Shown one piece after another: positions 33,284-43,093 of a stretch of 51,335 bases of DNA. Position numbers and translations under genes: made by a program. Numbering within the stretch: position 1 is the stretch's first letter; every line of letters starts with the position of its first letter. This DNA comes from CAILUF01 sp964505265 (GTDB lineage Bacteria > Pseudomonadota > Alphaproteobacteria > Rickettsiales > UBA1997), in assembly GCA_964505265.1 (NCBI GenBank), contig CAZDGN010000011.1, forward strand, positions 1 to 51,335, given 5' to 3'. The notes beneath the pieces are model-generated. The model was given only the letters and a program-made list of their open reading frames with translations. It made no database searches and was not told the origin of the DNA.

Positions 33284-34618
33284 ATGTCGACAATTTTTGC
33301 ACTCATCTCCTCACCTCATGCATCAAGTGTTGCCGTTATTCGCATTTCTGGACCAAAAGCCTTTGATTGCATTAGAGAATTTGGATTTAAGAAAAAAATT
33401 ACTCCAAGATTTTGTTATTTTCATCAACTTAAAATTAAAAATTCTGATGAAATCTTAGATGAGGCATTGCTCACTTTTTTTCCAAATCCTTGCAGTTTCA
33501 CTGGCGAGGATGTATTGGAAATAAGCATTCACAATTCACCTTTTATTATCAACCAAATTTTTTTGACTCTTGCAAATATTGAAGATGTTAGATATGCCCA
33601 GGCTGGAGAGTTTTCAAAACGAGCATTCCTTAATGGCAAGATTGATTTAATTCAAGCCGAAGCCATTCCGGATTTAATTGCCAGCGAAACCAAAGCCCAG
33701 CATCGCCAGGCTATGCAACAACTGCAAGGCAATCTTGGTAAAATTTATGATGATTGGCGTCAACAAATTTTAGAAGTTTTAGCTTTTGTTGAGGCCTTGA
33801 TTGACTTTCCTGAAGATGATTTACCTCATTCAATTTATGAAAATATCAAAAATAAAATTTCAACACTTATCACAGAAATTCAAGGTCATTTAAACGACAA
33901 TAAAATTGGTGAAAAGATAAAAAACGGCATTAATTTAGCCATAATTGGAGCTCCAAATGTTGGAAAATCGAGTTTAATAAATCTTTTAGCCAAAAGCGAT
34001 GTGGCAATCGTTTCTGAAATTGCTGGAACTACCCGCGATGTTTTGGAGGTTCATCTTGATATTGCAGGAATTGCAGTAAAAATCGCTGACACCGCTGGAA
34101 TTAGAATTTCTGATGATATCATTGAAAAAGAGGGAATTAAAAGAGCTATAAATAAAGCACAAAATGCCGATATTATTTTATATTTAATTGACGGTTCAAA
34201 TCCAATTATAAATCCTGATTTTATTCGCGAAAAAACCATAATTGTTATTAATAAAATTGATAAAAATATTGACGAAAATTCTCTTTCGATAATAAAAAAT
34301 AATTTAATTTCATCACCAAAAATTGTTAAGATTTCAATTTTAACACAAACTAATATTGAAGATTTATTTAATTTAATTAAAGAAAAAATTGAAGAAATGA
34401 TGCCCTCACCCAACATCTCGGTCATTACCCAAGAAAGATATAGAAAAGCTATAGATAATATTTTACAACAATTACAAGTATTCGATATTAACAATAATAT
34501 CGAAATTTCTGCAGAAAATTTAAGAATTTGTTTAAATGAATTTGCAAAAATAAATGGAAAATTTAACATAGATGAGATGTTAGATATTATTTTTTCAAAA
34601 TTTTGTATAGGTAAATAA
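33284..34618 (+). CDS. mnmE: tRNA modification GTPase MnmE
   Basis: A 444-residue GTPase that with MnmG installs carboxymethylaminomethyl groups on U34 of tRNAs. The N-terminal folate-binding domain precedes a helical domain, into which the G domain is inserted: P-loop GAPNVGKSS (222-230), GTTRD, DTAG, NKID. The invariant C-terminal CIGK motif ends the protein exactly. It follows argC closely and is followed by a small basic protein. A long antisense frame across it is a shadow. Confidence 0.97.
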   Translation: MSTIFALISSPHASSVAVIRISGPKAFDCIREFGFKKKITPRFCYFHQLKIKNSDEILDEALLTFFPNPCSFTGEDVLEISIHNSPFIINQIFLTLANIEDVRYAQAGEFSKRAFLNGKIDLIQAEAIPDLIASETKAQHRQAMQQLQGNLGKIYDDWRQQILEVLAFVEALIDFPEDDLPHSIYENIKNKISTLITEIQGHLNDNKIGEKIKNGINLAIIGAPNVGKSSLINLLAKSDVAIVSEIAGTTRDVLEVHLDIAGIAVKIADTAGIRISDDIIEKEGIKRAINKAQNADIILYLIDGSNPIINPDFIREKTIIVINKIDKNIDENSLSIIKNNLISSPKIVKISILTQTNIEDLFNLIKEKIEEMMPSPNISVITQERYRKAIDNILQQLQVFDINNNIEISAENLRICLNEFAKINGKFNIDEMLDIIFSKFCIGK

Positions 34619-34623
34619 ATAAG

Positions 34624-35115
34624 ATGTTTATTTCATTGCCAACAATCGGCTCCATAGCCTTTAGTCCAACTACCTTTATGGCATCAAACCCGATGTTAGT
34701 TTATGAATTAGCGGGTCACAGTCTTGGGCATATTTTATTTGGAATGTTTAAGCGCAATGTTCGAAGAAGGGGTTTTAGTCGTGCTCAAATCCGTAAAATT
34801 ACCAATCGCAAACGGCGAAGATTTGTTGATAACATCATAATGCACCATCAAAGGCTAGCTAAAATTAATCGCGAAACCGTGGTTAGCAATGCCAGAGAAA
34901 GGGCTATTGCTAGAAAAGATAAAATTGCTCGCAAGCACTCTCAAAACCAAGAACGCCAAAAAGAGGAACACAAGCAAGAAGCTCAAAATCAACATAAATG
35001 GCGAAGCGGAACAAATCTAAAAGAGCGTGGAAAAAAGATGCGGGGAATGATTGATGCTAAAAGAACAAGAGCACGCTCCAGATGGCTTACAGTAGTCGCC
35101 GATCAACCAAAATAA
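34624..35115 (+). CDS. hypothetical, strongly basic protein
   Basis: A 163-residue protein I do not recognise. The first ~45 residues are mildly hydrophobic (ISLPTIGSIAFSPTTF, then YELAGHSLGHILFGMF). The rest is dominated by Arg and Lys (RNVRRRGFSRAQIRKITNRK and onwards) with a Gln/Glu/His-rich helical middle, suggesting nucleic-acid binding. It begins five bases after mnmE and is in the same direction. It is richer in Arg than its Lys-rich neighbours, so it may have a distinct origin or function in RNA binding. Confidence 0.6.
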   Translation: MFISLPTIGSIAFSPTTFMASNPMLVYELAGHSLGHILFGMFKRNVRRRGFSRAQIRKITNRKRRRFVDNIIMHHQRLAKINRETVVSNARERAIARKDKIARKHSQNQERQKEEHKQEAQNQHKWRSGTNLKERGKKMRGMIDAKRTRARSRWLTVVADQPK

Positions 35116-35150
35116 ATTAGGCAAGTTTAATCAAAAAGGGATTTGAACAT

Positions 35151-35615
35151 CTAATCTTTATGATAAGGATGGTTTTGGTTAATTAGATGAGCACGATATA
35201 TTTGCTCAATTAAAATAGCTCGAGCAAGAAGATGTGGAAAAGTCATTTTCGAAAGCGAAATAATTAAATCTGCCTGCGATTTTATCTCATCATCTAAACC
35301 ATAAGCTCCGCCAATTACAAACAAAATTTCACTTGCAGAATTTATTGCAAAATTATTAAGTAATTTTGCAAAATTTTTACTAGAAAATTCATCACCTTTT
35401 TCATCAAGAGCAATGATTTTTTGAAATTTTGGAAAATATTTTTTTAAATGCGAGGCTTCTAAATTTTTTATTTTACTAATTTCAAAATTATTACTAATTT
35501 TTACCTCAACTTCAATTAAATCAACCTTAATTTTTAATTTTTTATGATAAAAATTATATAATTCTAGGAGCGGTGATTTATCAAATTTGCCAATTGTTAA
35601 GATGGTAATTTTCAT
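35151..35615 (-). CDS. rlmH: 23S rRNA pseudouridine-1915 N3-methyltransferase
   Basis: A 154-residue SPOUT methyltransferase. LDEKGDEFSSKNFA near 83, the SAM-binding VIGGAYGLDDEI near 107 and the C-terminal MTFPHLLARAILIEQIYRA followed by HPYHK are diagnostic. It modifies helix 69 of 23S rRNA. The gene is antiparallel to its neighbours and divergent from coaD across about 100 bp. Confidence 0.95.
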   Translation of the reverse strand: MKITILTIGKFDKSPLLELYNFYHKKLKIKVDLIEVEVKISNNFEISKIKNLEASHLKKYFPKFQKIIALDEKGDEFSSKNFAKLLNNFAINSASEILFVIGGAYGLDDEIKSQADLIISLSKMTFPHLLARAILIEQIYRAHLINQNHPYHKD

Positions 35616-35717
35616 AATAAAATTTTTGTAAAATTCTTGTGTTCAAATGTTTGCATTTTAATTATAAAAAACAATAATAAAAATATTATTTATTTTTAAA
35701 TTTTATATAAATTTTTT

Positions 35718-36209
35718 ATGAAAATTGCCATTTACCCCGGAACTTTTGACCCAATCACCTTTGGTCATATTGATATCATCAAAAGAGCCTCGCAATTATT
35801 CGATTTATTGATTATCGCAACAGCCAAAGATAGCAATAAAAATCCTTTATTTTCAATGGATGAAAGGGTTGAGCTTATCAATTATGAAATTTCTCAAATT
35901 GCCAGCAATATCATTGTAGAAAAATTTGAAGGATTATTAGTTGATTTTGCTAAGCAAAAAAATGCCAAAATAATAATTAGAGGACTTAGAGCGGTATCGG
36001 ATTTTGAGTATGAATTTCAAATGTTTGGGATGAATTCAAAACTCGATAGCAACATTCAAACCATATTTTTACCAGCATCTGAAAATCATCATTTTATCGC
36101 TTCAAAATTAGTTAAAGAAATTGCAAAGTTAAATGGTGATATTTCAAAATTTGTTTCGCCAAATGTTGCTAAAAATTTATTTTCTAAATTAAATTATGAC
36201 AAAAGATGA
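35718..36209 (+). CDS. coaD: phosphopantetheine adenylyltransferase
   Basis: A 163-residue enzyme forming dephospho-CoA. YPGTFDPITFGHIDII holds the TxGH nucleotidyl-transfer motif with His17. RGLRAVSDFEYEFQM and HHFIASKLVKEIAKLNGD complete the family pattern. Its 3' end overlaps the next gene by 14 bases, implying translational coupling. Confidence 0.96.
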   Translation: MKIAIYPGTFDPITFGHIDIIKRASQLFDLLIIATAKDSNKNPLFSMDERVELINYEISQIASNIIVEKFEGLLVDFAKQKNAKIIIRGLRAVSDFEYEFQMFGMNSKLDSNIQTIFLPASENHHFIASKLVKEIAKLNGDISKFVSPNVAKNLFSKLNYDKR

Positions 36210-37188
36210 TAAAATTTTAATTATTGCCGATGATCGAGTTGGAACATACTCTCAAGCAATAGCGCTGGCTGAAGAATCTGGTTTAAAATATCAAATAATT
36301 CAACAAAAATATAATTTTTTAAAATTTTTACCTAATTTTATTTTTTCAAAATCACCGATAAGAATAACAAAAAATTCACTGCAATTATTAACAAATCTTG
36401 ACTTTACACCAAATTATATTATTTCGGCAGGCAGAAAATCTGCTCCAACGGCACTTTTTTTGCAAAGTTTTTATCAAAATAAAACGCAAATCAAGGCAAA
36501 AATTATTCAAATTTTAAAACCTGAAATAAACTTTAATTATTTTGATTTCGTATTATTACCTTATCATGATGACATCCCAAAAAAATTTCAAAAAAACCAA
36601 AATATTATTAAATTCATTGGCTCTTTAAGCAAAAATCTTAAAAATATTACAAAAAATTTAAACGAAGATTTTGCTATTAAGATTAAAACTTTTACCAAGC
36701 CGATTGTTTTAGTTTTAGTTGGTGGAAACACTAAAAATTATAAATTTCCTTTAAGTTCGTCCAAAAATTTGCTTAATATTATAAAAAAATTTACTCAAGA
36801 ATTTCAATCTTCAACTCATATTTTAAATAGTCGCAGAACACCAATCGAAATTAATGAATTTTTTTTGAAAAATTGCAGTAATTCGATTTTTTTTTATGAT
36901 TATAATTTATTAAAAACTAATAACCCATATTATGATTTTATTTTTCATTGTGATTTAATTATTGCATCAGGAGATTCCATTTCAATGATTTCTGAAGCTT
37001 GTAGTTTAGGAAAAAAAATTATCATCTTTAATGATGGTTTTATTACATCAAAAAAACATCAAAAATTTATAGATTTTTTACTAGAAAATAATTATGTCTT
37101 ATCATCGCTATCAACCAAAGATGAAATCAATAAATTCAAGACAAAAACCTTAAATGAATGTGAAAAAATTTGTAAGATTATTTTTTAA
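36196..37188 (+). CDS. mitochondrial fission ELM1 family protein
   Basis: A 330-residue protein of the ELM1/DUF1022 group, probably with a GT-B glycosyltransferase-like fold. The hallmark IISAGRKSAPTALFLQ is near residue 75. VLVGGNTKNYKF lies around 175, a SSTHILNSRRTP segment near 212 and IIASGDSISMISEACSLGKK near 255. These resemble family motifs for sugar-nucleotide binding. In bacteria its role is unclear and may concern surface glycolipids. It overlaps coaD by 14 bases. Confidence 0.82.
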   Translation: MTKDDKILIIADDRVGTYSQAIALAEESGLKYQIIQQKYNFLKFLPNFIFSKSPIRITKNSLQLLTNLDFTPNYIISAGRKSAPTALFLQSFYQNKTQIKAKIIQILKPEINFNYFDFVLLPYHDDIPKKFQKNQNIIKFIGSLSKNLKNITKNLNEDFAIKIKTFTKPIVLVLVGGNTKNYKFPLSSSKNLLNIIKKFTQEFQSSTHILNSRRTPIEINEFFLKNCSNSIFFYDYNLLKTNNPYYDFIFHCDLIIASGDSISMISEACSLGKKIIIFNDGFITSKKHQKFIDFLLENNYVLSSLSTKDEINKFKTKTLNECEKICKIIF

Positions 37189-37318
37189 TAAAAATATTGC
37201 TATAAATTTATTTTTTTATTAAAATTTACTTAAATTTTTTTAACTCTTTTTTGATAATTTTATCACAATAATTCATTTAAATACATCTTTAAAATTTTTC
37301 AGACCTCTTAAAAAAAAA

Positions 37319-40300
37319 TTGATATTTTTAAGAGCAATTTTTTACTGCCTTATTTTACTTTTTACTTCTTGTGAAGGTCCAGAAAGCTGCATTGAAGCTG
37401 GAGATTTTGGCAATAGCAATAAGTCAAGAATTATTGTTTACCCTTATGAATCCATATATTTAACTAGACCTGAAAATAAAGATTTTTGCTACCCAATTTC
37501 TGGCTACGAAACTCTAACCTCAGATAATTTTAAATTAGCAATTGAAGCATTGCCATCTACCACCTATAACAGAATAACACTTTTAAAATATTGCCTCCTT
37601 GGATATAAAGATTATACCAAAACCACCGTTGGCGATCAAACATCAAAAACTGACTCTGAAAATACAGATTTAAAACTTCAAGAAAGAAGTTGTTATATGA
37701 AAACTGATCAAGCTAGAACAAAGTGTTTTGAAGAATGTGCAGATGGATGCAAGCAATTAATGGAAATACCTAGATGGACTGCCACCATACCATCAACCGA
37801 AACACTTAAAGGTATTGATATAGAACCAAACACAATGATTTCTATAAAAGTTAAAGGACAGGTGTCTCTTGGCGAAGTCCCATCAGTTCCAGTTTCAATT
37901 TTAAGTGATTTAAATTCAATTCAGCCAGCTTGGTCAGTAAAGTCAACTATTCAACCCAACTTAAATTACAACTTAAAAATACCAATAGAACCTAGCGGCG
38001 ATGCCTCAACTTATCAAGAATATTACAAAACCATAATGATTAGCAGAAAAAATTCTATACCTTATGCAAATATCGCCGATACATGCGATATAGCTTATCT
38101 AATGAAAGATTCAACTGCTCAAACCGATCCACAATGTCCAGTCACCCCTAATAAAATAGGTTATCTAAACACTGTGTCATCAAATAATTCCCAAGATTCT
38201 AGTAATTTTGAAATATTACCAGCAAATAATGAAATCGTAAATTCCGATTCATCTGATAAATATTTAGTTATCAAACATAATGGAGCTGGAAATTGCACTA
38301 TAAATCTCGAGGTAACGGGAGCTAACGATGAAAAATATATAAAAATAGATAATCACGAAGTTACTAAAAACAATCCTTTGGAAAATTCCGACTTCAACCC
38401 ATCAAATAATAAATTAATTAGTCTTTATGCTTTTTCAAAATTAACGGTTTTAAGTAAAACTAACTGTGGAAATATTTACTTTAAAAAATTTACATTCCAA
38501 GATATTGATATTCAAGAAAGCGGTTTTTTAAGTGTAAAAAACATTACGGGTCAAACCTGTACACTTAAAGCGAGAATCATTAATCCCAATGGAAGCAAAT
38601 GTATTAAATCAAATCTAAGTAATTGCGATACAGAATTTTTTTACGACAATTCCACCGGTACTCCAACTGAACAAATATCGCATTTTTATGAGTATGATAG
38701 TAATTTTACCATTACATCTATTGACCCCTTAAATTCCTTATCGGTAACTTCAACCTTTCCCCAAAATGAAAATATTTATGTGAGAAAAGGGCAAAAAATC
38801 CGAATACTCCCAGAAACTTTTCAACAAAATATTACTTTTTCAAATAACGGAACAAGTTTCACAAAAAATTGTGGATATGGAATGTTTTTTAAAATCAACC
38901 CAAGACCTCCATTAATGTGTTTTAGTGGCTCCGGAACTTCCTCTATGATACCAAATCCATCTTGTAAACTTGATTATAGTTTATTTGCTCCTTCCATTCA
39001 AATGGATGTATCTGCTGATGGAACAGCAAATTCTAATGTTATCCAACCAACTAATACTGATTTATCCAATATTCCCTGCATATCATCAATTGATTGTGCT
39101 AGTGAAACTGAAAGACAAAATGCAAGATCATCCCCTTCTACCTCAAAATATTGTGTATTACCAAATAAATGTGCTAAAGTATCTTGTACTTACACTTCTG
39201 GGACACCATCATGCTCCGGACAGCTACCAGATGCTACGGATGCTACGGAGTGCCAAAAATACTATCGAATACCAACCGTTCCTGAACCAACCTGTTGCGG
39301 AAATATTAATACCTGTTCAGATGCCGATGCAATAAAGTGCAATGCTCAGCCTTGTTGTAGTACAATGACCTGTTCAACAACTAAAGAAAATTTAACCTGC
39401 ACCGTCGCCACTCAACAAATGTGCGACAACTGCCGAACAGCAAGAATAAACAATTTGAATCTTATAAATAAAAAAATCTCCGTAAACTTAAGCAACTGCT
39501 ATGACTTTTCGGGCAGTAATAATTTTAGTGCACATAGATTAATTGCTGCTAGAAGTTCTTTTAGCGAAAATGAAAAGACCACATACAACATTAAAGATCT
39601 TTCACCTTATCAAACATATGATGGAATTGATTATGGTAATCTAACTTCATACGAAAATCACCCCGATTCAAATTTTAAAAAAATTGAAAATTTACCACCT
39701 ATCACCCATCAAGAAGTTCAATTCTTCAAAATTAATAATCAAGATTTTCTTAATTTTTCTGCTCCCACATCAAATTCAAAGACATACGAACTATACACTC
39801 CAGATATTACAACATTCAGCAATGGTCAAAACTTAGAAGTCGTTCTTTGCAAAGAATCATCTTCAACTAGCATTGATTGCACCCCCATGGCTTCTAGCCC
39901 TTTTAATCATTCATCAACCGTCACGGTTTTATACTCAAGCGATTATGACAATGCTTCATCAACCAAGAAAAACTATATTAAATTCGACTCAACTGGAAAA
40001 ATGCAAAGAACTAACAATTTCAGACTAGAATCCGAAACCCTTATTCAAAACCTTGGTCAGGCCATAAAATGTGATATACCAGAAAGTTTTTTTAAAAATA
40101 AAGATTGGTTTTGCTTCAAAAATGATCTAGGCAATGCAAGTGAAATAAATAAATATAAACTAGCATTTAGAATTAATGATGTAGATTCGCTTCCCTATAA
40201 TAACACTGGTAAATACGAAGTAGATATTATTGTTAACAAATTTGATAATGATAATTCTGCAGGGATAGTCAATACAATTTTAAAGATAATAAATCCATTA

Positions 40301-43093
40301 TTTTTTGAAATTCCAGAAGACCCCACTACTAGTGTTATTGAATATTCACCAGGAATGCTAAAGACTTTTTATTTAAAATTAACTTCACATCAGCTCTTTA
40401 AAAGTGTATTGGCGATCTCTATAAGCCTAAGCATATCTTTTTATGGACTCGGTTTCTTAATGGGAATTTCAGAAATTAAACATTCTGAAATTATGAAAAT
40501 ATTGTTTAAAATTGGCTTTATTTATTTATTTATCTCTCCTTCTATTGGTTGGGTTTGGTATAACAAATTTTTTGTTCAATTATTTACCTCTGCAACCGAT
40601 TATCTAACCTTTAGTGTCGCATTAATTTTTGGCAATTCCGATTCTATAACCAATAAAATTTTAACTGGAGATTACAACGATAAATCAATTTTATTTGCTA
40701 GTACAGATAGAATATTAACAATGATTTTTTCAGATGCAATTGTTGCTAAGGTTGGCGCCCTTATATTTTCAAGTATTTTTGGTTGGGTATATTTTGTTTT
40801 AATTGTTTACACCTTTATTAATTATATTTATGCCATAGCCAACACTATTTTACTTTTTATTACTTGCCAAATTACCACCGTTGTTCTTTTGGTTATAGGT
40901 CCATTTTTCTTTATATTTTTATTATTCAAAATTACTAAAGATATGTTTGACAACTGGATAAAAGCTTTAATTGGTTTTTCTCTTCAACAAATATTTTTAG
41001 TTTTAGTTATATCATTTTTTAATTCAATAATAGAAATTTTTCTAAAAAATGCGCTCGGATATAGAGTTTGTTGGACAGAAGTTTTAAAGCTAAACATAAT
41101 CCTTACAACAGTATCATTATTCAACTTCTGGACTGTTGCGGGAACAAATTCAACTTCAGTTTTTGGAGATGAGGATCCCGAAGAAAGCTTTGGAAATACC
41201 CAAAATATGCCCGCCCTAATTTCATTTGTTTCACTTTACATAATAGTTGGAATTATGAAAAAATTTACCGATTTTTTTTCAAATTTAGCGTTTTCATTAT
41301 CAGGTGGATTAAAGGCTACGCAAATTGGTGCAGATGCCAAGGCATTAGGAAACCAAGCCCTAGGATATGCAAAACAAATCGGTTCAAAACTTTATTCCAT
41401 GACCGCCGGTCAAATTGTTGATCGTGCCGATAAATTATTGTTTGATTCTGGAAAAATTGCCGATGGAGAGCGTAAAGCCAAAATGGATAAAATCAAAGAG
41501 ATGATTAAAACCAAAGCAACTTTAAATAAAGTAGGAAAGGATGCGGTTGATGATTTTAAGAAAAATAATGCTTTAAAACTCGCTGGAATGTCGCAGGCGG
41601 AACAAAGAAAAACCCTAGAAAATGTAAGAAACAATGCTATTGAAAATTATGCAGAATATAATGGCATTAAAAATGTTGAACAAATTATGAATATGAAGGG
41701 TTTAAATTACGGCGGAACAAATATTATTATGGGTGCAGCCCAAGCAGTAAGACAAGGAGTAACTAAAGATGGCGCCTTATTTAACTCTGCTAACGATAAG
41801 GAAATGAAAGGAAAAACTATGGTAGATACCTCATTCTCTAAGGATGATGCTATGCAAGTTATGAAATCAATGAATAAAGAAGAAAAAGAAAAATTCATTC
41901 AAGCAATTGAAGATGGATCTGTTCATGTGAATAAAGGTAAAATAGAGCAAGCAAGGTCAGCAATTTTAACTGTAGCAAAACTTCCTGAAGCTGGAATTAA
42001 AGCAATATCCAACCCCATTAAAACCAGCAAAGCTATTGGTTCTGGAATTTCTTCTGGAGCCAAATCTTTAGGTAAAGCATTTAAAGAAGCCGCAGTAGGT
42101 AATGATTTAAAGAAAGAGGCTATAAGTCAATTGAAAAGTGAAGGAAAAATTGATTCCTTTCGTAAATATACTCCTAACTTAATTGAAGGCGCAGTTAGAT
42201 CAAAAGAGGATAGCAAATTAATCAGGGAAAGAATGCAACAAATTGCCAAGGATAGAAAAACATATGATGAAAAACCAAAAATTACTTCAGATCAAGTAAT
42301 TAGAAACCTTAAAAGCTTTTCTAAATATGATGACGCAGTCAAAAAATCTAAAACTGATTCAGATTTAAAAGCATCAGCAACAATTATTTTTGATACTGCC
42401 AAAAATTTTATGACTTCTAATAAAGACAAAAATCAAAATAAGGATAAAGACACAGACGGCAAATCAAATGAAAATTTTTCTCCTTCCAAAAACGAAAAGT
42501 TATTAGACCAAATAAATAAAAATCAAGAATTCATTAATAAAGATCTTCTCAATAGAAAAATTCAAATTTCTGAAAATGGTATCGATGTAAAATCGCCAAA
42601 CCAAGAGAATGCGGTTCCACTATCAAAAAGCCAAATTGATGCTGAAAGAAAAGATATAAACAATCAATTTGAAAAAAAATTAAATGAATTTAAAACACAA
42701 AATCCAGATGAAAAAAATTTGACACCAGAATTAAACCAATTAAAAACATACAAAGAAGATTTAGCAAAAGCTAGCTTTGAAATTGAAAATAGAATGAGCT
42801 CTATTGATAAAAATATTAAAAAAACTCAAACCATCGATGGAGCTGAAACCTTAAAAGATTTTATTAAAGACAAGGAACAAAAGGTTTCTGAATACCGCAA
42901 CAAAAATATAGTTAAAAGAATTGCCATCGCAGCTATACCATTTAAAAGAAAACTTGGTATTATTAAAGAAAATACCGAATTTAAAGATAATAAAAAAATA
43001 TTAAATGATTTTAAAAAAGTAAAAGATAATGAATCTATGGAAAAATTTATGAAAAAATATGAAAATTCCATAGAAGAATTTAATAAAAAATAA
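37319..43093 (+). CDS. giant VirB6/TrbL-family lipoprotein (paralog 1)
   Basis: A 1924-residue protein. A lipoprotein signal ends at LLFTSC (Cys18), followed by SCIEAGDFG. Residues about 20-1010 form a large Cys-, Asn- and Ser-rich ectodomain. About 1025-1330 is the polytopic VirB6/TrbL block (SISFYGLGFLMGISEIKHSE, later IGPFFFIFLLFKITKDMFDN). About 1330-1924 is a charged, helical tail. VirB6 forms the inner-membrane part of type IV secretion channels. The start is TTG; no in-frame ATG precedes the signal and the frame is open upstream, so the start is uncertain. It is followed directly by its paralog. Confidence 0.88.
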   Translation: MIFLRAIFYCLILLFTSCEGPESCIEAGDFGNSNKSRIIVYPYESIYLTRPENKDFCYPISGYETLTSDNFKLAIEALPSTTYNRITLLKYCLLGYKDYTKTTVGDQTSKTDSENTDLKLQERSCYMKTDQARTKCFEECADGCKQLMEIPRWTATIPSTETLKGIDIEPNTMISIKVKGQVSLGEVPSVPVSILSDLNSIQPAWSVKSTIQPNLNYNLKIPIEPSGDASTYQEYYKTIMISRKNSIPYANIADTCDIAYLMKDSTAQTDPQCPVTPNKIGYLNTVSSNNSQDSSNFEILPANNEIVNSDSSDKYLVIKHNGAGNCTINLEVTGANDEKYIKIDNHEVTKNNPLENSDFNPSNNKLISLYAFSKLTVLSKTNCGNIYFKKFTFQDIDIQESGFLSVKNITGQTCTLKARIINPNGSKCIKSNLSNCDTEFFYDNSTGTPTEQISHFYEYDSNFTITSIDPLNSLSVTSTFPQNENIYVRKGQKIRILPETFQQNITFSNNGTSFTKNCGYGMFFKINPRPPLMCFSGSGTSSMIPNPSCKLDYSLFAPSIQMDVSADGTANSNVIQPTNTDLSNIPCISSIDCASETERQNARSSPSTSKYCVLPNKCAKVSCTYTSGTPSCSGQLPDATDATECQKYYRIPTVPEPTCCGNINTCSDADAIKCNAQPCCSTMTCSTTKENLTCTVATQQMCDNCRTARINNLNLINKKISVNLSNCYDFSGSNNFSAHRLIAARSSFSENEKTTYNIKDLSPYQTYDGIDYGNLTSYENHPDSNFKKIENLPPITHQEVQFFKINNQDFLNFSAPTSNSKTYELYTPDITTFSNGQNLEVVLCKESSSTSIDCTPMASSPFNHSSTVTVLYSSDYDNASSTKKNYIKFDSTGKMQRTNNFRLESETLIQNLGQAIKCDIPESFFKNKDWFCFKNDLGNASEINKYKLAFRINDVDSLPYNNTGKYEVDIIVNKFDNDNSAGIVNTILKIINPLFFEIPEDPTTSVIEYSPGMLKTFYLKLTSHQLFKSVLAISISLSISFYGLGFLMGISEIKHSEIMKILFKIGFIYLFISPSIGWVWYNKFFVQLFTSATDYLTFSVALIFGNSDSITNKILTGDYNDKSILFASTDRILTMIFSDAIVAKVGALIFSSIFGWVYFVLIVYTFINYIYAIANTILLFITCQITTVVLLVIGPFFFIFLLFKITKDMFDNWIKALIGFSLQQIFLVLVISFFNSIIEIFLKNALGYRVCWTEVLKLNIILTTVSLFNFWTVAGTNSTSVFGDEDPEESFGNTQNMPALISFVSLYIIVGIMKKFTDFFSNLAFSLSGGLKATQIGADAKALGNQALGYAKQIGSKLYSMTAGQIVDRADKLLFDSGKIADGERKAKMDKIKEMIKTKATLNKVGKDAVDDFKKNNALKLAGMSQAEQRKTLENVRNNAIENYAEYNGIKNVEQIMNMKGLNYGGTNIIMGAAQAVRQGVTKDGALFNSANDKEMKGKTMVDTSFSKDDAMQVMKSMNKEEKEKFIQAIEDGSVHVNKGKIEQARSAILTVAKLPEAGIKAISNPIKTSKAIGSGISSGAKSLGKAFKEAAVGNDLKKEAISQLKSEGKIDSFRKYTPNLIEGAVRSKEDSKLIRERMQQIAKDRKTYDEKPKITSDQVIRNLKSFSKYDDAVKKSKTDSDLKASATIIFDTAKNFMTSNKDKNQNKDKDTDGKSNENFSPSKNEKLLDQINKNQEFINKDLLNRKIQISENGIDVKSPNQENAVPLSKSQIDAERKDINNQFEKKLNEFKTQNPDEKNLTPELNQLKTYKEDLAKASFEIENRMSSIDKNIKKTQTIDGAETLKDFIKDKEQKVSEYRNKNIVKRIAIAAIPFKRKLGIIKENTEFKDNKKILNDFKKVKDNESMEKFMKKYENSIEEFNKK

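Noticed and set aside
34051..34569. 172-residue hydrophobic frame antisense to mnmE
   Set aside because: It is a shadow of a strongly conserved GTPase gene in low-GC DNA; hydrophobicity comes from complementing Lys/Glu/Asp-rich codons.
38970..39335. 121-residue plus-strand frame inside the first giant virB6
   Set aside because: It is an out-of-frame reading within a continuous 1924-codon gene.
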